A DNA stretch of 64,000 nucleotides from DATDIC01 sp963764525 (GTDB taxonomy: Bacteria > Pseudomonadota > Alphaproteobacteria > Acetobacterales > Acetobacteraceae), in contig CAVXTC010000045.1 in assembly GCA_963764525.1 (NCBI GenBank), positions 18,832 through 82,831 on the forward strand, written 5' to 3'. This document shows positions 15,966 through 25,917 of the stretch, piece by piece. Numbering within the stretch: position 1 is the stretch's first letter; the number at the start of each line of letters is the position of its first letter. Position numbers and translations under genes: made by a program. The notes beneath the pieces were generated by a model. That model searched no databases. It was not told the origin of the DNA and worked only from the letters and a program-made list of their open reading frames with translations.

Positions 15966-16934
15966 ATGGTGCGGTTCGCGGTCGGCCGGATCCTGCAGGC
16001 GATCCCGCTGATGATCGCCGTGGTGCTGCTGGTCTTCACCATGCTGCAGTTCACGCCGGGTGATCCGGTGCAGGCGATGGTCGGGCAGTATCCCGTGCCG
16101 CCGGATTTTCGTGCCGCGGTGGAACGGCATTATCACCTGAATGATCCGTTACCGGTGCGGTTGGAGCAGTATTTCATCAATCTGCTGCACGGGGATTTGG
16201 GGTTTTCGTTCCAGGCGCAGCAACCGGTCCGCGACCTGATTCTGGAACGCGCGCCGCGAACGCTGCTGCTGGCAGCCGGCGGTTTCGTGCTCGGCATTCC
16301 GGTCGGCATCGCCGTTGGCATGGTCTCCGCAACCACACGCAACAAGCAGGTGGACCGGTTCTGGACCACCGCCACGCTGGTCGGGTATGCGATCCCCAGC
16401 TTCTGGCTTGGCCAGCTTTTGGTCATCCTGTTTGCGATGCAACTCGGCTGGTTCCCGACCCAGGGCATGGCGCCGTTGATTTCCCGTGCAACCGGCTTCG
16501 CGTGGATGCTTGAACGGGTGCGCTATCTGGCACTGCCGGCGATTGCTTACGCGGTTTACGAGGCTACCCGCGTCGCCCGGCTGATGCGGGCCAGCGTGAT
16601 CGAAACGCTCGGCCAGGGCTACATTGTTACCGCGCGCGCCAAGGGATTGTCGCGGCACGCGATCATCCGCGGCCATGTCCTGCGTAATTCGAGCCTGCCG
16701 GTCGTCACCGTCATGGGCTATGCGTTTGGTGTCGCCATGGGCGGCGCGGTGCTGATCGAGACCGTGTTCTCCTGGCCGGGAATCGGGCTGCTGCTGATCG
16801 ACGCCATCCGGGCGCGCGACAATCAGGTGGTGGTCGGGGTCGTGCTGTTCGTGTCGATCGCGGTCATCCTGATGAATCTGGTGGTCGATCTGCTGTATGG
16901 CTTCCTGGACCCGCGGATCCGCACAGGACGCTGA
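15966..16934 (+). CDS. Peptide/opine-type ABC transporter permease (DppB-like)
   Basis: 322 residues with about six membrane segments. The N-terminal helix FAVGRILQAIPLMIAVVLLVF and the segment FTPGDPVQAMVGQ are typical of DppB/OppB proteins; the EAA loop RVARLMRASVIETLGQGYIVTARAKGLS lies near residue 200. It forms the membrane channel with the second permease. Starts 8 bases after the amidohydrolase stop and ends 2 bases before the next gene. Reading frame intact. Confidence 0.93.
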   Translation: MVRFAVGRILQAIPLMIAVVLLVFTMLQFTPGDPVQAMVGQYPVPPDFRAAVERHYHLNDPLPVRLEQYFINLLHGDLGFSFQAQQPVRDLILERAPRTLLLAAGGFVLGIPVGIAVGMVSATTRNKQVDRFWTTATLVGYAIPSFWLGQLLVILFAMQLGWFPTQGMAPLISRATGFAWMLERVRYLALPAIAYAVYEATRVARLMRASVIETLGQGYIVTARAKGLSRHAIIRGHVLRNSSLPVVTVMGYAFGVAMGGAVLIETVFSWPGIGLLLIDAIRARDNQVVVGVVLFVSIAVILMNLVVDLLYGFLDPRIRTGR

Positions 16935-16936
16935 AC

Positions 16937-17825
16937 TTGGGTCGGCCAACTCTTGCGATCGCGGACCGCCAGGATCGCATTGCATCCCGGTTGGGGCACC
17001 TGACCCGCACGCGGTACGGCTCGGCCGGTCTCGGCATTCTTGGCGGGTTGTTCCTGGTGGCACTGTTCGCCGCCTGGATCGCGCCGTTCGATCCGCTGAA
17101 GCAGGTCGGCACCAGCCTGCTGCCGCCGAGCCTGGATCACCTGATGGGCACGGACAATATCGGGCGCGACCTGCTTTCGCTGGTGATCTATGGCAGCCGT
17201 GCCTCTCTGGCAATCGGCATCAGCGCTGCGCTGGCGGCTTTGCTGGTGGGCGGCACGGTCGGGATCGTTGCCGGATATTGGCGGGGTGCTGCCGAAGCGG
17301 TGCTGATGCGCGTGGCAGAATTGTTCCAGACATTACCGGTCATCATCGTCGTGCTGTTCGCGATCGCGATGTTCGGGTCGAGCTTCTGGCTGCTGATCAC
17401 CGCGGTGGCGCTGGCGATTTGGCCGCTGGAGGCGCGGGTGATCTACGGCCAGTTCGTCAACCTGCGCGAGCGGGAATTCGTGGCGGCCGCGATTGTCGCC
17501 GATCTTCCGACCAGCCACATCATCCTGCGCGAAATCCTGCCGAATGCTCTGCCGCCGGTCATCGTGCAGGTGGCGCTGGATGCAGAGTCTGGCGATCCTG
17601 ATCGAGTCTGGCCTGGGTTTCCTGGGATTGTCGGATCCGAACATGATCAGTTGGGGACAATTGCTGTTCACCGCTCAGGATTACCTGGACACCGCCTGGT
17701 GGATGAGCGTGTTTCCCGGTGCGGCGATCTGCCTGGCGGTGATCGGCTTCAACCTGCTGGCGGATGGGCTGAACGAGGTTGTCAATCCGCGCGCCGTCCG
17801 CGCCACCATTGGGTTGCCGGGATGA
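16937..17825 (+). CDS. Peptide/opine-type ABC transporter permease (DppC-like), frameshifted
   Basis: TTG start. The first 215 residues match DppC: FDPLKQVGTSLLPPS, HLMGTDNIGRDLLS and the EAA loop LREREFVAAAIVADLPTSHII. Near 17578 the frame shifts: CTGGATGCAG would read on in frame as ALMQSLAILIESGLGFLGLS if one G were removed, and this second part continues to the TGA at 17823-17825. Without correction the first frame runs on through the next gene. Most likely a one-base insertion error rather than a decayed gene. Confidence 0.85.
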
Positions 17826-18646
17826 TGCCGCCCCGCGTGGACCCGACAGGGCCGCTGCTGGAGGTTCGCGGGCTGAAGGTGCATCTGCGCGTCGGCGGCA
17901 CTGTCGTTCGCGCCGTCGATGGCGTGGACCTGATCGTCAACCGTGGGGAGTGCGTCGGGATCGTCGGCAAATCCGGGTCCGGCAAGAGTACGCTGGCTCG
18001 GGCGATCGTGCGGCTGCTGCCGAACGTCGATCTCGCGGAACTGTCGGGCGACGTGCTGTTCGACGGCGTCGATGTCGGCGCAATGACGGAACCGGCGCTG
18101 CGGCGGCTTCGCTGTTCGGGCAGTTTCTCAATGATATTTCAGGATCCGTTGGGCTATCTCAATCCGACCCGGCGGGTCGGATTGCAGGTGGCGGAGGCGT
18201 TGCGCGCTCGCCCCGGCCGCCGCAACGCGAAAAGCCGCGTGCATGACCTGCTGCGGGAAGCCGGGCTGCCGGAGCCGGCGCTGGTGGCGCGTCGCTATCC
18301 GCATGAACTGTCCGGCGGCATGCGCCAGCGCGTGCTGATCGCCATCGCGCTCGCTCTGGAACCGCTGCTGCTGATGGCCGATGAGCCGACCACCTCGCTG
18401 GACGCCACCGTGCAGTTGCAGGTGCTTGAGACGCTGCGAGGGCTGCACCGAGAACGAGACATGGCACTGGCGATCATTACACACGATCTTGGCCTCGTTG
18501 CCGAATTATGCGACCGCGTCTATGTCATGCAAGCCGGCAAGATGGTGGAGTGCGCGGACGTCTTCAGCCTGTTCGAAGCGCCGCGGCATCCCTACACCGC
18601 GAAATTGATCGGCCTGAGCAGGCGCGAGGGCAGGGCGGCACCGTGA
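17822..18646 (+). CDS. Oligopeptide-type ABC transporter ATP-binding protein (DppD-like)
   Basis: About 274 residues. Walker A is GKSGSGKSTLAR near residue 49, Q-loop FQDPLGYLNPT near 108, signature LSGGMRQRVLIAIAL near 162, Walker B LLLMADEPTTSLD near 182 and the H-loop ITHDLG near 218. The start ATG overlaps the permease stop (ATGA). Compared with typical DppD it is short, ending soon after HPYTAKLIGLS, without the usual cysteine-containing C-terminal extension. Energises import by the adjacent permeases. Confidence 0.93.
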   Translation: MMPPRVDPTGPLLEVRGLKVHLRVGGTVVRAVDGVDLIVNRGECVGIVGKSGSGKSTLARAIVRLLPNVDLAELSGDVLFDGVDVGAMTEPALRRLRCSGSFSMIFQDPLGYLNPTRRVGLQVAEALRARPGRRNAKSRVHDLLREAGLPEPALVARRYPHELSGGMRQRVLIAIALALEPLLLMADEPTTSLDATVQLQVLETLRGLHRERDMALAIITHDLGLVAELCDRVYVMQAGKMVECADVFSLFEAPRHPYTAKLIGLSRREGRAAP

Positions 18647-19708
18647 GCGACGCGATCCTGAGCGCGAGTGGCCTTGTCCAGACATTCGCGAATCGCACGA
18701 GCGGAGGATGGCGCCGCCGGGTGGTGCGCGCCGTGGACGGCGTGAGCCTGGAGGTCCGTGAAGGCGAAACGCTGGCGGTGGTCGGTGAATTCGGGCTCAG
18801 GAAAGAGCAGCCTGGCACGGTTGCTGCTGTCGCTGAGCCAGCCGACGCAAGGCACCGTCCGCTATCGCGGCGCGCCGGTCGGCTCGCTGAGCCGCGCTCA
18901 GCATCGCGCGTACCGGCGCGACGTCCAGGCGGTATTCCAGGACCCGGCTGCATCGCTCAATCCGCGCATGCGGGTCGAAACCACTCTGTCGCACGTGATT
19001 CTGGAACACGGACTGGCCACGCGAGCAGCCGTGCGGGACAATGTGGCCGAACATCTTGCGGCGGTCGGCCTTACGCCCCCGGCGCTGTTCATGGGGCGCT
19101 ATCCGCATCAATTATCGGGCGGCCAGCAGCAGCGCGTCGCCATCGCCCGGGCCATGGCGCTTCGGCCGCGGCTGATCATCGCCGACGAGCCGCTGTCGAG
19201 CCTGGATATTTCCGTGCAGACGCAACTGTTGTCGCTGATGACGGATTTGAAGCTGCGGACCAATATCGGGTTCGTCATCATCAGCCACGATCTCAATGCG
19301 GTGCAATCGATCGCCGACCGCGTTGCGGTGATGTATCGCGGCCGCATCGTCGAAACCGGCCGCCATGTCTTGAGCCGTCCGCGGCACCCATACACGCAGG
19401 CCCTGGTCGATGCGAAACTCATCCCCGACCCTCGGCTCGCCCGGTCGCGCCGACGAATTGTGCTGACCGGCGACGCCGCTTCGGCGCCCGATGACGAGAC
19501 GGGCTGTTGCTTCCGCAACCGCTGCCCTTATGCGCGTCCGGTCTGCGAGGCGAGTACGCCCGAGCTGAAAGAAATCGGCGCGTTCGGGGATTTGGTCGCT
19601 TGCCATCTTGCCGATGATGACGCAACGTTGAGCCAGCATCAGGGCGGATGCTTACCCCGCCAGGTGGCCGAAGCCGCACCACCCTGTTTCGATAAAGGAC
19701 CACCATGA
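18643..19708 (+). CDS. Oligopeptide-type ABC transporter ATP-binding protein (DppF-like), frameshifted
   Basis: GTG start overlapping the previous stop (GTGA). The frame breaks exactly in Walker A near 18790: GAATTCGGGCTCAGG becomes the normal ESGSGKSSLARLL if one T is dropped. After that everything is canonical: FQDPAASLNPRMR, LSGGQQQRVAIARAM, LIIADEPLSSLD, IISHDL, and the C-terminal RCPYARPVCE cysteine motif of DppF proteins. About 354 residues after correction. It would pair with the DppD-like ATPase. The correction restores a perfect Walker A, which argues for a sequence error. Confidence 0.87.
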
Positions 19709-21364
19709 TTTGCATTCGTCCGGCCGGCTCCCGACCGCATTTTCTTACCAGCCGCCGGCGAGCCGTCGCATGGTTTGGCGCTGTCGCGACCTCAGCACTC
19801 CTGGCGGTGCCGTTTGGGCCGGCCTGGTCCCAGGAGTCGGGCACGCCCACGCAGGGCGGCGTCGTGGTGCTCGCCATGGACGCGACCGGCGTGGCGGTGC
19901 TGAACACGCAGCTCACGTCGTTATCGCCGGCGCTGTACATGGCGGATGTCTGGGCTGACGGATTGATGGCGCGCGACGGCGCCGGGCGGCGCATTCCCCA
20001 TCTGGCGACAAGCTGGGCCATCTCCGACGACGGCAAGACCTATACGTTTCATCTGCGCCGAGGCGTGAAATGGTCCGACGGTCAGCCATTCACCGCAGCG
20101 GATGTCGCGTTCACGCTGACACAGTTCGCCAAGTACAACACCTATCTGTCGAAGCTGGCGCCGCTGATCGCCGGGGTGGCGACACCGGATGATGCCACCG
20201 TGGTGGTCACGCTGACGCGGCCGGCGGCGGCCGCGCTGGACTTGTTTGACAAGGAAAACTTTCCGCTGATGCCCAAGCACATCTATGAGGGCACCGACAT
20301 CCCCAGCAACCCGGCGAATCGGAAGCCGGTCGGGCTCGGGCCGTTCGTGCTGCAATCGTGGGAGCAGGGGCGGGCGCTGACTTTCGTCCGCAATCCCTAT
20401 TACTGGGACCAGCCCAAGCCGTACCTGGACAAGGTGCTGGTGGCGCTGATCCCGAACCCGCAGCAGCAGCTCAATGCGCTGATCCGGGGCGAGGTCGATT
20501 GGGTACAGCTCGATTTTTCCCAGATCCAGCGGGCGGAGGACGCCGCGAAGGATGGCAAGATCAAGGTGATCAAGATCGCGGTGAACGCACCGGAACGGTC
20601 ATCCCTGGACCTCAATCTGCGCCGTGCGCCGATGAACGACGTGCGGGTGCGTCAGGCGCTGTTCTTTGCAACCGATCGCAACCGGATCAACGCCGACGCC
20701 TATCGCGGTCTTGCCTATCCGGCGACCAGCGCCATCCCCGAGCAGTTCAAGGACCTGTACGATCCGTCGGTGAACTACGACAAGATGTATCCGTTCGATC
20801 CTGCGAAAGCGGGCCAGATACTCGATGCGGCCGGCTATCCGATGCGCGATGGCAAGCGCTTTTCCGTGGAACTCACCTACATCGCCATATCTCCGTTCGA
20901 ACTCGATTGCCAAAAGCCTGGCCGCGCAGTGGAAGGAAGTCGGCATCGACGTGAAGCTGTCCGGGTTGGATGCGCAAATCTGGCTGGACAAGGTCTATAA
21001 ACGGAACGACTTCGACATTTCGCTGATATCCTTGACCGGGCGCTCCGATCCCACCCTGGGCGTCGATCGCAGTTTCATCTGCAACCCGGCGCACGTGCCG
21101 TTCACCAACCCGACCGGATACTGCAACCCGGAACTCGATCGCATCGCCGCGGCGGCCGGTGCGGCGCCGGAGGATCAGCGGCGGGCGCTGTACAAGCAGT
21201 ATGAAGAAATCGTGGCCCGGGACCTGAACGAGATCACGCTGACCAACGCGCCCACCTACAATGCCGTGTCGTTGAAATTCATGAACCTTGCGGCACAGTT
21301 CGCGATCGCATTCAACGAGCATCCGAACTGGGCGGAAGCGTGGCTGCCCAAAGCCAGTCAGTAA
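19705..21364 (+). CDS. Peptide/opine-type solute-binding protein, SBP family 5 (DppA-like), frameshifted
   Basis: About 552 residues after correction. A signal sequence with a twin-Arg-like SRRRAVAWFG is followed by the SBP5 pattern: HLATSWAISDDGKTYTFHLRRGVKWSDG near residue 94, VGLGPFVLQSWEQG near 211 and LDLNLRRAPMNDVRVRQAL near 302. Near 20902 the frame shifts; deletion of a G in TTCGAACTCG gives SPFNSIAKSLAAQWKEVGID and the rest of the C-terminal lobe. It captures the transported ligand in the periplasm. Start ATG overlaps the ATPase stop (ATGA). Confidence 0.87.
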
Positions 21365-21381
21365 ACCCGGGGACACAGCTC

Positions 21382-23562
21382 TTGGAACGAAGCGTCGCCG
21401 CTCTTGTCACGCCGCGGACCGTGGCCGTCGTCGGCGCCTCCGCGAAGCGCAGGACCCAGGGCAACGGGGTCATCCAGAACCTGCGCAATGCCGATTACCA
21501 GGGCCGCATCATACCCGTCCACGCCACCGCCGAAACGGTGGACGGGCTGGAAGCGGTCGCCGCGATCGACCAGCTTCCGCGCGGGATCGATGTCGCTGTC
21601 GTGGCGATCCCGGCGGCGGGCGTTGCCGCGACGCTGGGGCAACTGGACCGCGCCGGCGTGCGCTCGGCGATGGTGTTCACCAACGGGTTCTCGCTTGCCG
21701 AAGAGACGGAATTCCGGCAACTGGCGGCGGCCACCGGGATGGTGATTCATGGTCCCAACTGCATGGGGCTGATCAACGTCTCCGACTCTACTGGCGCTGT
21801 ATCCATCGACCATCACCGAAAAAGTGCAACGCGGCAAGGTCGCGCTCATCGCCCAGTCCGGCTCGGCGGCCATTTCCCTGATGAACTCGACCTCGGTGGG
21901 GTTCTCGAAAGTCGTCACCATGGGCAGCGAGTTTCAGGTGACGGCGCCCGACTACATCAGGTGGTTCGCCGATGACGATGAAACATCGGTGGTCGGCATC
22001 GTCCTTGAATTCGATCAAGGATCCGGCTGATTTCGCCGTTGCCGTGGAGCGCCTTCGCCAGGCCGGGAAGCCGGTCGTCGTGCTGAAGGTCGGCAAGTCG
22101 GATGTGGGCGCCCTGGCGGTCAAGGCGCACACCGGCGCGCTGATCAGCCACAAGGACGCGTATGCGTGCTACTTCGCGCAATGCGGCATCCCGACCGTCG
22201 GTGACTACGATGAACTGATCGCCTGCATGGAATGCTTCGCATCGGGCCGGACGGTGGCCGCGGGAAACCGCATCGGGGTGGTCGGCATTTCCGGCGGCGA
22301 AACCGCGTTGGCCTGCGACATCGCGGCCGATGTTGGCGTTCCCGTCGCGACATTCAGCACCGCGACCGCGGACCGCATCCGGGGCGCGCTGTCGGGGGCG
22401 TCGGGGCGCAATCCGCTGGACCTTGGGGCGACGGTGCATCATTCGGTCGAGCAGGACGCCGAAGCGATCGATGCGATCCTGGATGATGCGGAGGTTGACG
22501 CGCTGCTGGTGATCCAGGACGCCCAGGGCAGCCTGACCCCGACCATGCTGGGCAACTACACGCCGCGTATTCAGGCCTATGGCCGGCACGGTCAGGCCAG
22601 CAGCAAGCCGGTCGTGATGGTTTCGCCGACATCGGAGAATATCCATCCGCGCGTGCGGGAAGAACTGGCCGGAACCGGGGTTCCGGTGTTGCGCGGTCTG
22701 CGTGCGGGGTTGGTGGCGTTGCGGAACCTGGGGGTTCACGGTCATGCCGCGCGAAAGCGGGCACCCAAACGAGGTGCCGGGAAATGCGCGCGACGCCGTG
22801 GATTCCCGCTTTTGCGGGAATGACGGTATAAGTCGCGGGAAAGGCGGCGGGGACGATAGTATCAAATGTGAAATCTCCGGCCTGTCCGGGCCGCTTCCGG
22901 CCGAGCTGGTTACCCGCACGCTCACCGCCTACGAAATTCCGCTGGTGCGGTCCGTGGTTGTTCATTCGGCCGATGAAGCGGTGCGGCAAGCCGAGGCGAT
23001 CGGTTATCCTTTGGTTGTCAAGATCGTTTCGCCTGACGTAGCCCACCGATCGGACATAGGCGGGGTCGAGATCGGCGTTCAGGGGCCCCGCGCGCTGACC
23101 GACGCCATTGATCGTATCCTGCGTAACACTCGTGCCGCAAAGCCGGACGCAAAGATCGAAGGCTTCGAGCTGCAGGAGCAGTTGATCGACCATATCGAGG
23201 CGATGGCGGGTTTCGTCGCCGCGCCCCCGTTCGGCGCCCTAACGATGATCGGCACGGGCGGAACGCTTGTCGAGCTTGAAACCGACCGCGCCGTCAGGCT
23301 CAGTCCGTTCTCGACGGCGCAAGCCGAACGGATGATCGCCAGTACCCGTCTGGGAATACGCCTTGGCGGCTATCGCAAGCTGATCCCCAACACCGATTTG
23401 CGGGAACTCGCCAGCCTGGTTTCCAACCTTTCCCGCCTGGCCGCCGATCTGGCTGATTGCCTCGCGGAAGGCGACCTCAATCCCGTGCTGATCCGCAAGG
23501 GTACCGGCGAAATCAGGGTGGTCGATGCGCTGCTGATCGCGGGCAAGCGATTGCCGGGCTGA
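21382..23562 (+). CDS. NDP-forming acyl-CoA ligase (acetate-CoA ligase/succinyl-CoA synthetase-like fusion), disrupted
   Basis: About 700 residues in three or four frame segments. Start taken as the TTG at 21382. CoA-binding domain: TVAVVGASAKRRTQGNGV at the start; ligase domain with HGPNCMGLIN and VALIAQSGSAAIS; second Rossmann part GISGGETALACDIAADVG; then the ATP-grasp domain from 22880 (EIPLVRSVVVHSADEAV, YPLVVKIVSPDVAHRSDIGGV, GDLNPVLIRKG). One-base insertions explain the breaks at about 21800 (ACTGGCG) and 21992 (GAATTCG). The third break coincides with an 84-base palindromic repeat (22741-22824) lying in the linker between the ligase and ATP-grasp halves. Activates an organic acid to its CoA thioester; substrate unknown. 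Confidence 0.8.
22741..22824. repeat. 84-bp palindromic (REP/MITE-like) element inside the acyl-CoA ligase gene
   Basis: Inverted ends GTCATGCCGCGCGAAAGCGG and CCCGCTTTTGCGGGAATGAC bound a short centre. Read rightwards it encodes the familiar repeat peptide MPRESGHP...SRFCGNDG that such elements give when translated. It separates the two halves of the ligase and lies in frame with the downstream half. A related element is at 62965-63045. Confidence 0.8.
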
Positions 23563-23563
23563 C

Positions 23564-24607
23564 ATGACGGCCGGCAACCCAAAGCCGCTCGATCCCCATC
23601 TGCCGGCGCTGCAGGCGTGGATGCAACGCCACGTTCCCGGTTATGGCGGTGCGCTGCGCGTGCTGCCGTTCGAGGGCGGCCAGTCCAATCCCACCAGCAG
23701 GCTGATTGCGGAGTCCGGAGATTATGTCCTGCGCCGCCGTCCGCTCGGCACGCTGCTGCCGAGCGCGCATGCGGTGGATCGTGAATACCGTGTGCAACGA
23801 GCGCTGGCGGATAGCGCGGTGCCGGTGCCCCGGATGCACGGCTATTGCGACGACGCCTCCGTCATCGGCAGCGCGTTCTACGTGATGGATTATGTGCCCG
23901 GCCGCATTTTCTACGACCAGCGCCTGCCGGGCGTGGACCCGCAGCAGCGGGGGGCGATGTTCGCCGCGATGAACGACGTCATCGCGGCGCTGCACGGCAT
24001 CGACTGGCGCGCCGCCGGGCTGGAGGGATTCGGCCGGCCGGGCGGCTTCCTGTCCCGCCAGGTGGCGCGCTGGACGCGCCAGTACCGCGCCTCGGAGATG
24101 CAGCCGATTGCGGCCATGGACCGGCTGATTGCGTGGCTTCCGGCGCATCTGCCGGTGGCCGACGAGGTCTCGTTGGTGCATGGCGACTACCGAATGGACA
24201 ACCTCATTTTCCATCCCACCGAGCCGAAGATCGTCGCAGTCCTGGACTGGGAGCTTTCGACGATTGGCGATCCGCTGGCGGATTTTGGTTACCATGCGAT
24301 TTCCTGGCGCATCACGCCGGAGCTGTTTCGCGGCCTCGCCGGCAGCGACCTGGAAGCTCTCGGCATTCCGACCGAAGCGGAGTACCTGACAGATTACTGC
24401 CGCAAGGTCGGACGCCGCGACATTCCCGATTGGAACTATTATATTGTGTATGGCATGTTTCGCCTTGCGGCGATCATGCAGGGCATCCTGAAGCGCGCCG
24501 CCGAGGGGACGGCGGCAAGCCAGCAGGCCATCGATGTCGGCCGCCGTGCGCCTGAAGTCGCCGCCGAGGCCTGGGTGCTGGCGCAGCGGATCGACGCCGG
24601 CCGATAA
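23564..24607 (+). CDS. APH-type phosphotransferase (ACAD10/11 N-domain-like kinase)
   Basis: 347 residues, intact. Protein-kinase-like fold of the aminoglycoside phosphotransferase superfamily: nucleotide loop FEGGQSNPTSRL near residue 37, YVLRRRPLGTLLPSAHAVDREY near 54, catalytic loop VHGDYRMDNLIFH near 205 and metal-binding LDWELSTIGDPLADF near 227. This exact pattern matches bacterial relatives of the kinase domain of human ACAD10/11, which phosphorylate hydroxyacyl-CoA substrates (4-hydroxy acids) before dehydration. It starts one base after the acyl-CoA ligase stop, which supports a role on a CoA-bound or hydroxy acid intermediate (inference). Confidence 0.87.
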   Translation: MTAGNPKPLDPHLPALQAWMQRHVPGYGGALRVLPFEGGQSNPTSRLIAESGDYVLRRRPLGTLLPSAHAVDREYRVQRALADSAVPVPRMHGYCDDASVIGSAFYVMDYVPGRIFYDQRLPGVDPQQRGAMFAAMNDVIAALHGIDWRAAGLEGFGRPGGFLSRQVARWTRQYRASEMQPIAAMDRLIAWLPAHLPVADEVSLVHGDYRMDNLIFHPTEPKIVAVLDWELSTIGDPLADFGYHAISWRITPELFRGLAGSDLEALGIPTEAEYLTDYCRKVGRRDIPDWNYYIVYGMFRLAAIMQGILKRAAEGTAASQQAIDVGRRAPEVAAEAWVLAQRIDAGR

Positions 24608-24610
24608 CCG

Positions 24611-25066
24611 TTAGCCGAAAACCGCCGGCCAGCGCGAGCGCACCGCCCACAGAATCCCCGCCGCGAACGCCCCGGCGATCAAATCGTCGGCCATGATCCC
24701 GGCGCGCTCCGGGCTGCCGGTCGGCCCAGCCGATCGGGCCCGGCTTCGTCACGTCAAGCAGCCGGAACACCACGAAAGCCGCCAGCAACCCCAGCGGAGT
24801 CGCCCGTGCCAGCCCCAGCAATGCGATCCATTGTCCGGCGACCTCATCGATCACCACCCAGACCGGGATCGCCTTCCACCTGGGCGGCGCGGATCGCCCA
24901 CAGGCCGGCAAGTGCCGACAACGTCGCAGCCATCGGCAGCACCCAGCCCGGGCCGAGCATCAGCGCCGCCCCGGCCAGCGTTGCCAACGCGGATGCCACG
25001 CGTCCCCGCCGCCAGCGGGGCGAACCCGCTGCCGAAACCGCTGGCGATCAGCCGCGCCAGTGTCAT
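24611..25066 (-). CDS. pgpA: Phosphatidylglycerophosphatase A, frameshifted
   Basis: About 150 residues in several frames. The N-terminus MTLARLIASGFGSGFAP-L matches PgpA, as do the internal WVVIDEVAGQWIALLGLA and FRLLDVTKPGPIGWADR, and a third frame gives IMADDLIAGAFAAGILWAV at the end, the typical C-terminal helix. At least two single-base shifts (around 24720 and 24880-25020) are needed to join them. Dephosphorylates phosphatidylglycerophosphate to phosphatidylglycerol in the inner membrane. Its ATG overlaps the stop of the hydrolase gene by four bases. Confidence 0.82.
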
Positions 25067-25917
25067 GCGGCGTCGCCGGCGTGGCGGTGCAGGAAACTTT
25101 TGATGGCCGTCGCCACTTCCGGCTCCCATAGCGTCGGCGCGTGGCCAATTGCCGGCACGGTCACGACCGCCATGTCCGGCCGCAGCGCGCGCATGCGGGC
25201 GACGGTCTCCGGCAGCAGCACGTCGCTGACCTCGCCGCGCACCAGCAGCAGCGGCACGTGATCGAGGGCACCGAACAGCGCCCAAAGGTCCGGCACGGTG
25301 TCCAGCAGCCGCGCGATTTTGATGTCCCACACCGGGTGATAGCGGCCGTCCAGCCCGGGGGCGTAGGTCAGCGACGCCATCGCGCGCCAGTCCTCATCGG
25401 TGTCCAGCGACAGCGGCGGCAGTACCGACTGCAACCAGGCGACGCAGGACTCCAGATCGGGCAGCGCCGGATCGTGACCGACGAACCGGCGCACGAACGC
25501 CGCGCCATGGTCGCCGATTTCCGGGCCGATATCGTTCAGCACGGCGGCGCCGATCAGTCCCGGGCGCGCCGCAGCCAGCCCCATTGCCAACAGGCCGCCG
25601 AAACTGGTGCCGATCGCCGCGACGCGGTGCAGGTGCAGCGCGGCACAGGCATCCATCACGTCGCGCAGGCAGGCCTCGGCGCGGTAGCGCGCCGGGTCGG
25701 CGCTGCGGCCGGAGCGGCCGCGTCCGGGGTAGTCGATGGATACCACCCGCCGTTCGGAATCGATGGTGTCGGCCACCCTGGCGAAGTCGCCGGCCGTGCG
25801 AACCAGGCCGGGCAGGCAGAGCAGCGGCAGCCGCCCGTCTGCCGGCGGGCGACACGGCGTATTCCATTCCAGGACGCAAAGCGGCAGCCCGTCCCATGCC
25901 GAAAGCCGGTGGATCAT
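25063..25917 (-). CDS. Alpha/beta hydrolase
   Basis: 284 residues from the ATG at 25917. Alpha/beta-hydrolase marks: LLCLPGLVRTAGDF (oxyanion region) near residue 40, SIDYPGRGRSGRS near 67, nucleophile elbow GTSFGGLLAMG near 106 and catalytic His in IGHAPTLWEP near 262. Substrate unknown. The frame is continuous upstream with the transglycosylase only because that gene carries a frameshift near its end; after correction its TGA overlaps this ATG (ATGA), so I treat them as two genes. Confidence 0.85.
   Translation of the reverse strand: MIHRLSAWDGLPLCVLEWNTPCRPPADGRLPLLCLPGLVRTAGDFARVADTIDSERRVVSIDYPGRGRSGRSADPARYRAEACLRDVMDACAALHLHRVAAIGTSFGGLLAMGLAAARPGLIGAAVLNDIGPEIGDHGAAFVRRFVGHDPALPDLESCVAWLQSVLPPLSLDTDEDWRAMASLTYAPGLDGRYHPVWDIKIARLLDTVPDLWALFGALDHVPLLLVRGEVSDVLLPETVARMRALRPDMAVVTVPAIGHAPTLWEPEVATAIKSFLHRHAGDAA

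Noticed and set aside
16937..18646. Apparent permease-ATPase fusion protein
   Set aside because: The second half of the permease continues in another frame after a one-base insertion near 17578 and ends at 17825; the ATPase has its own start at 17822.
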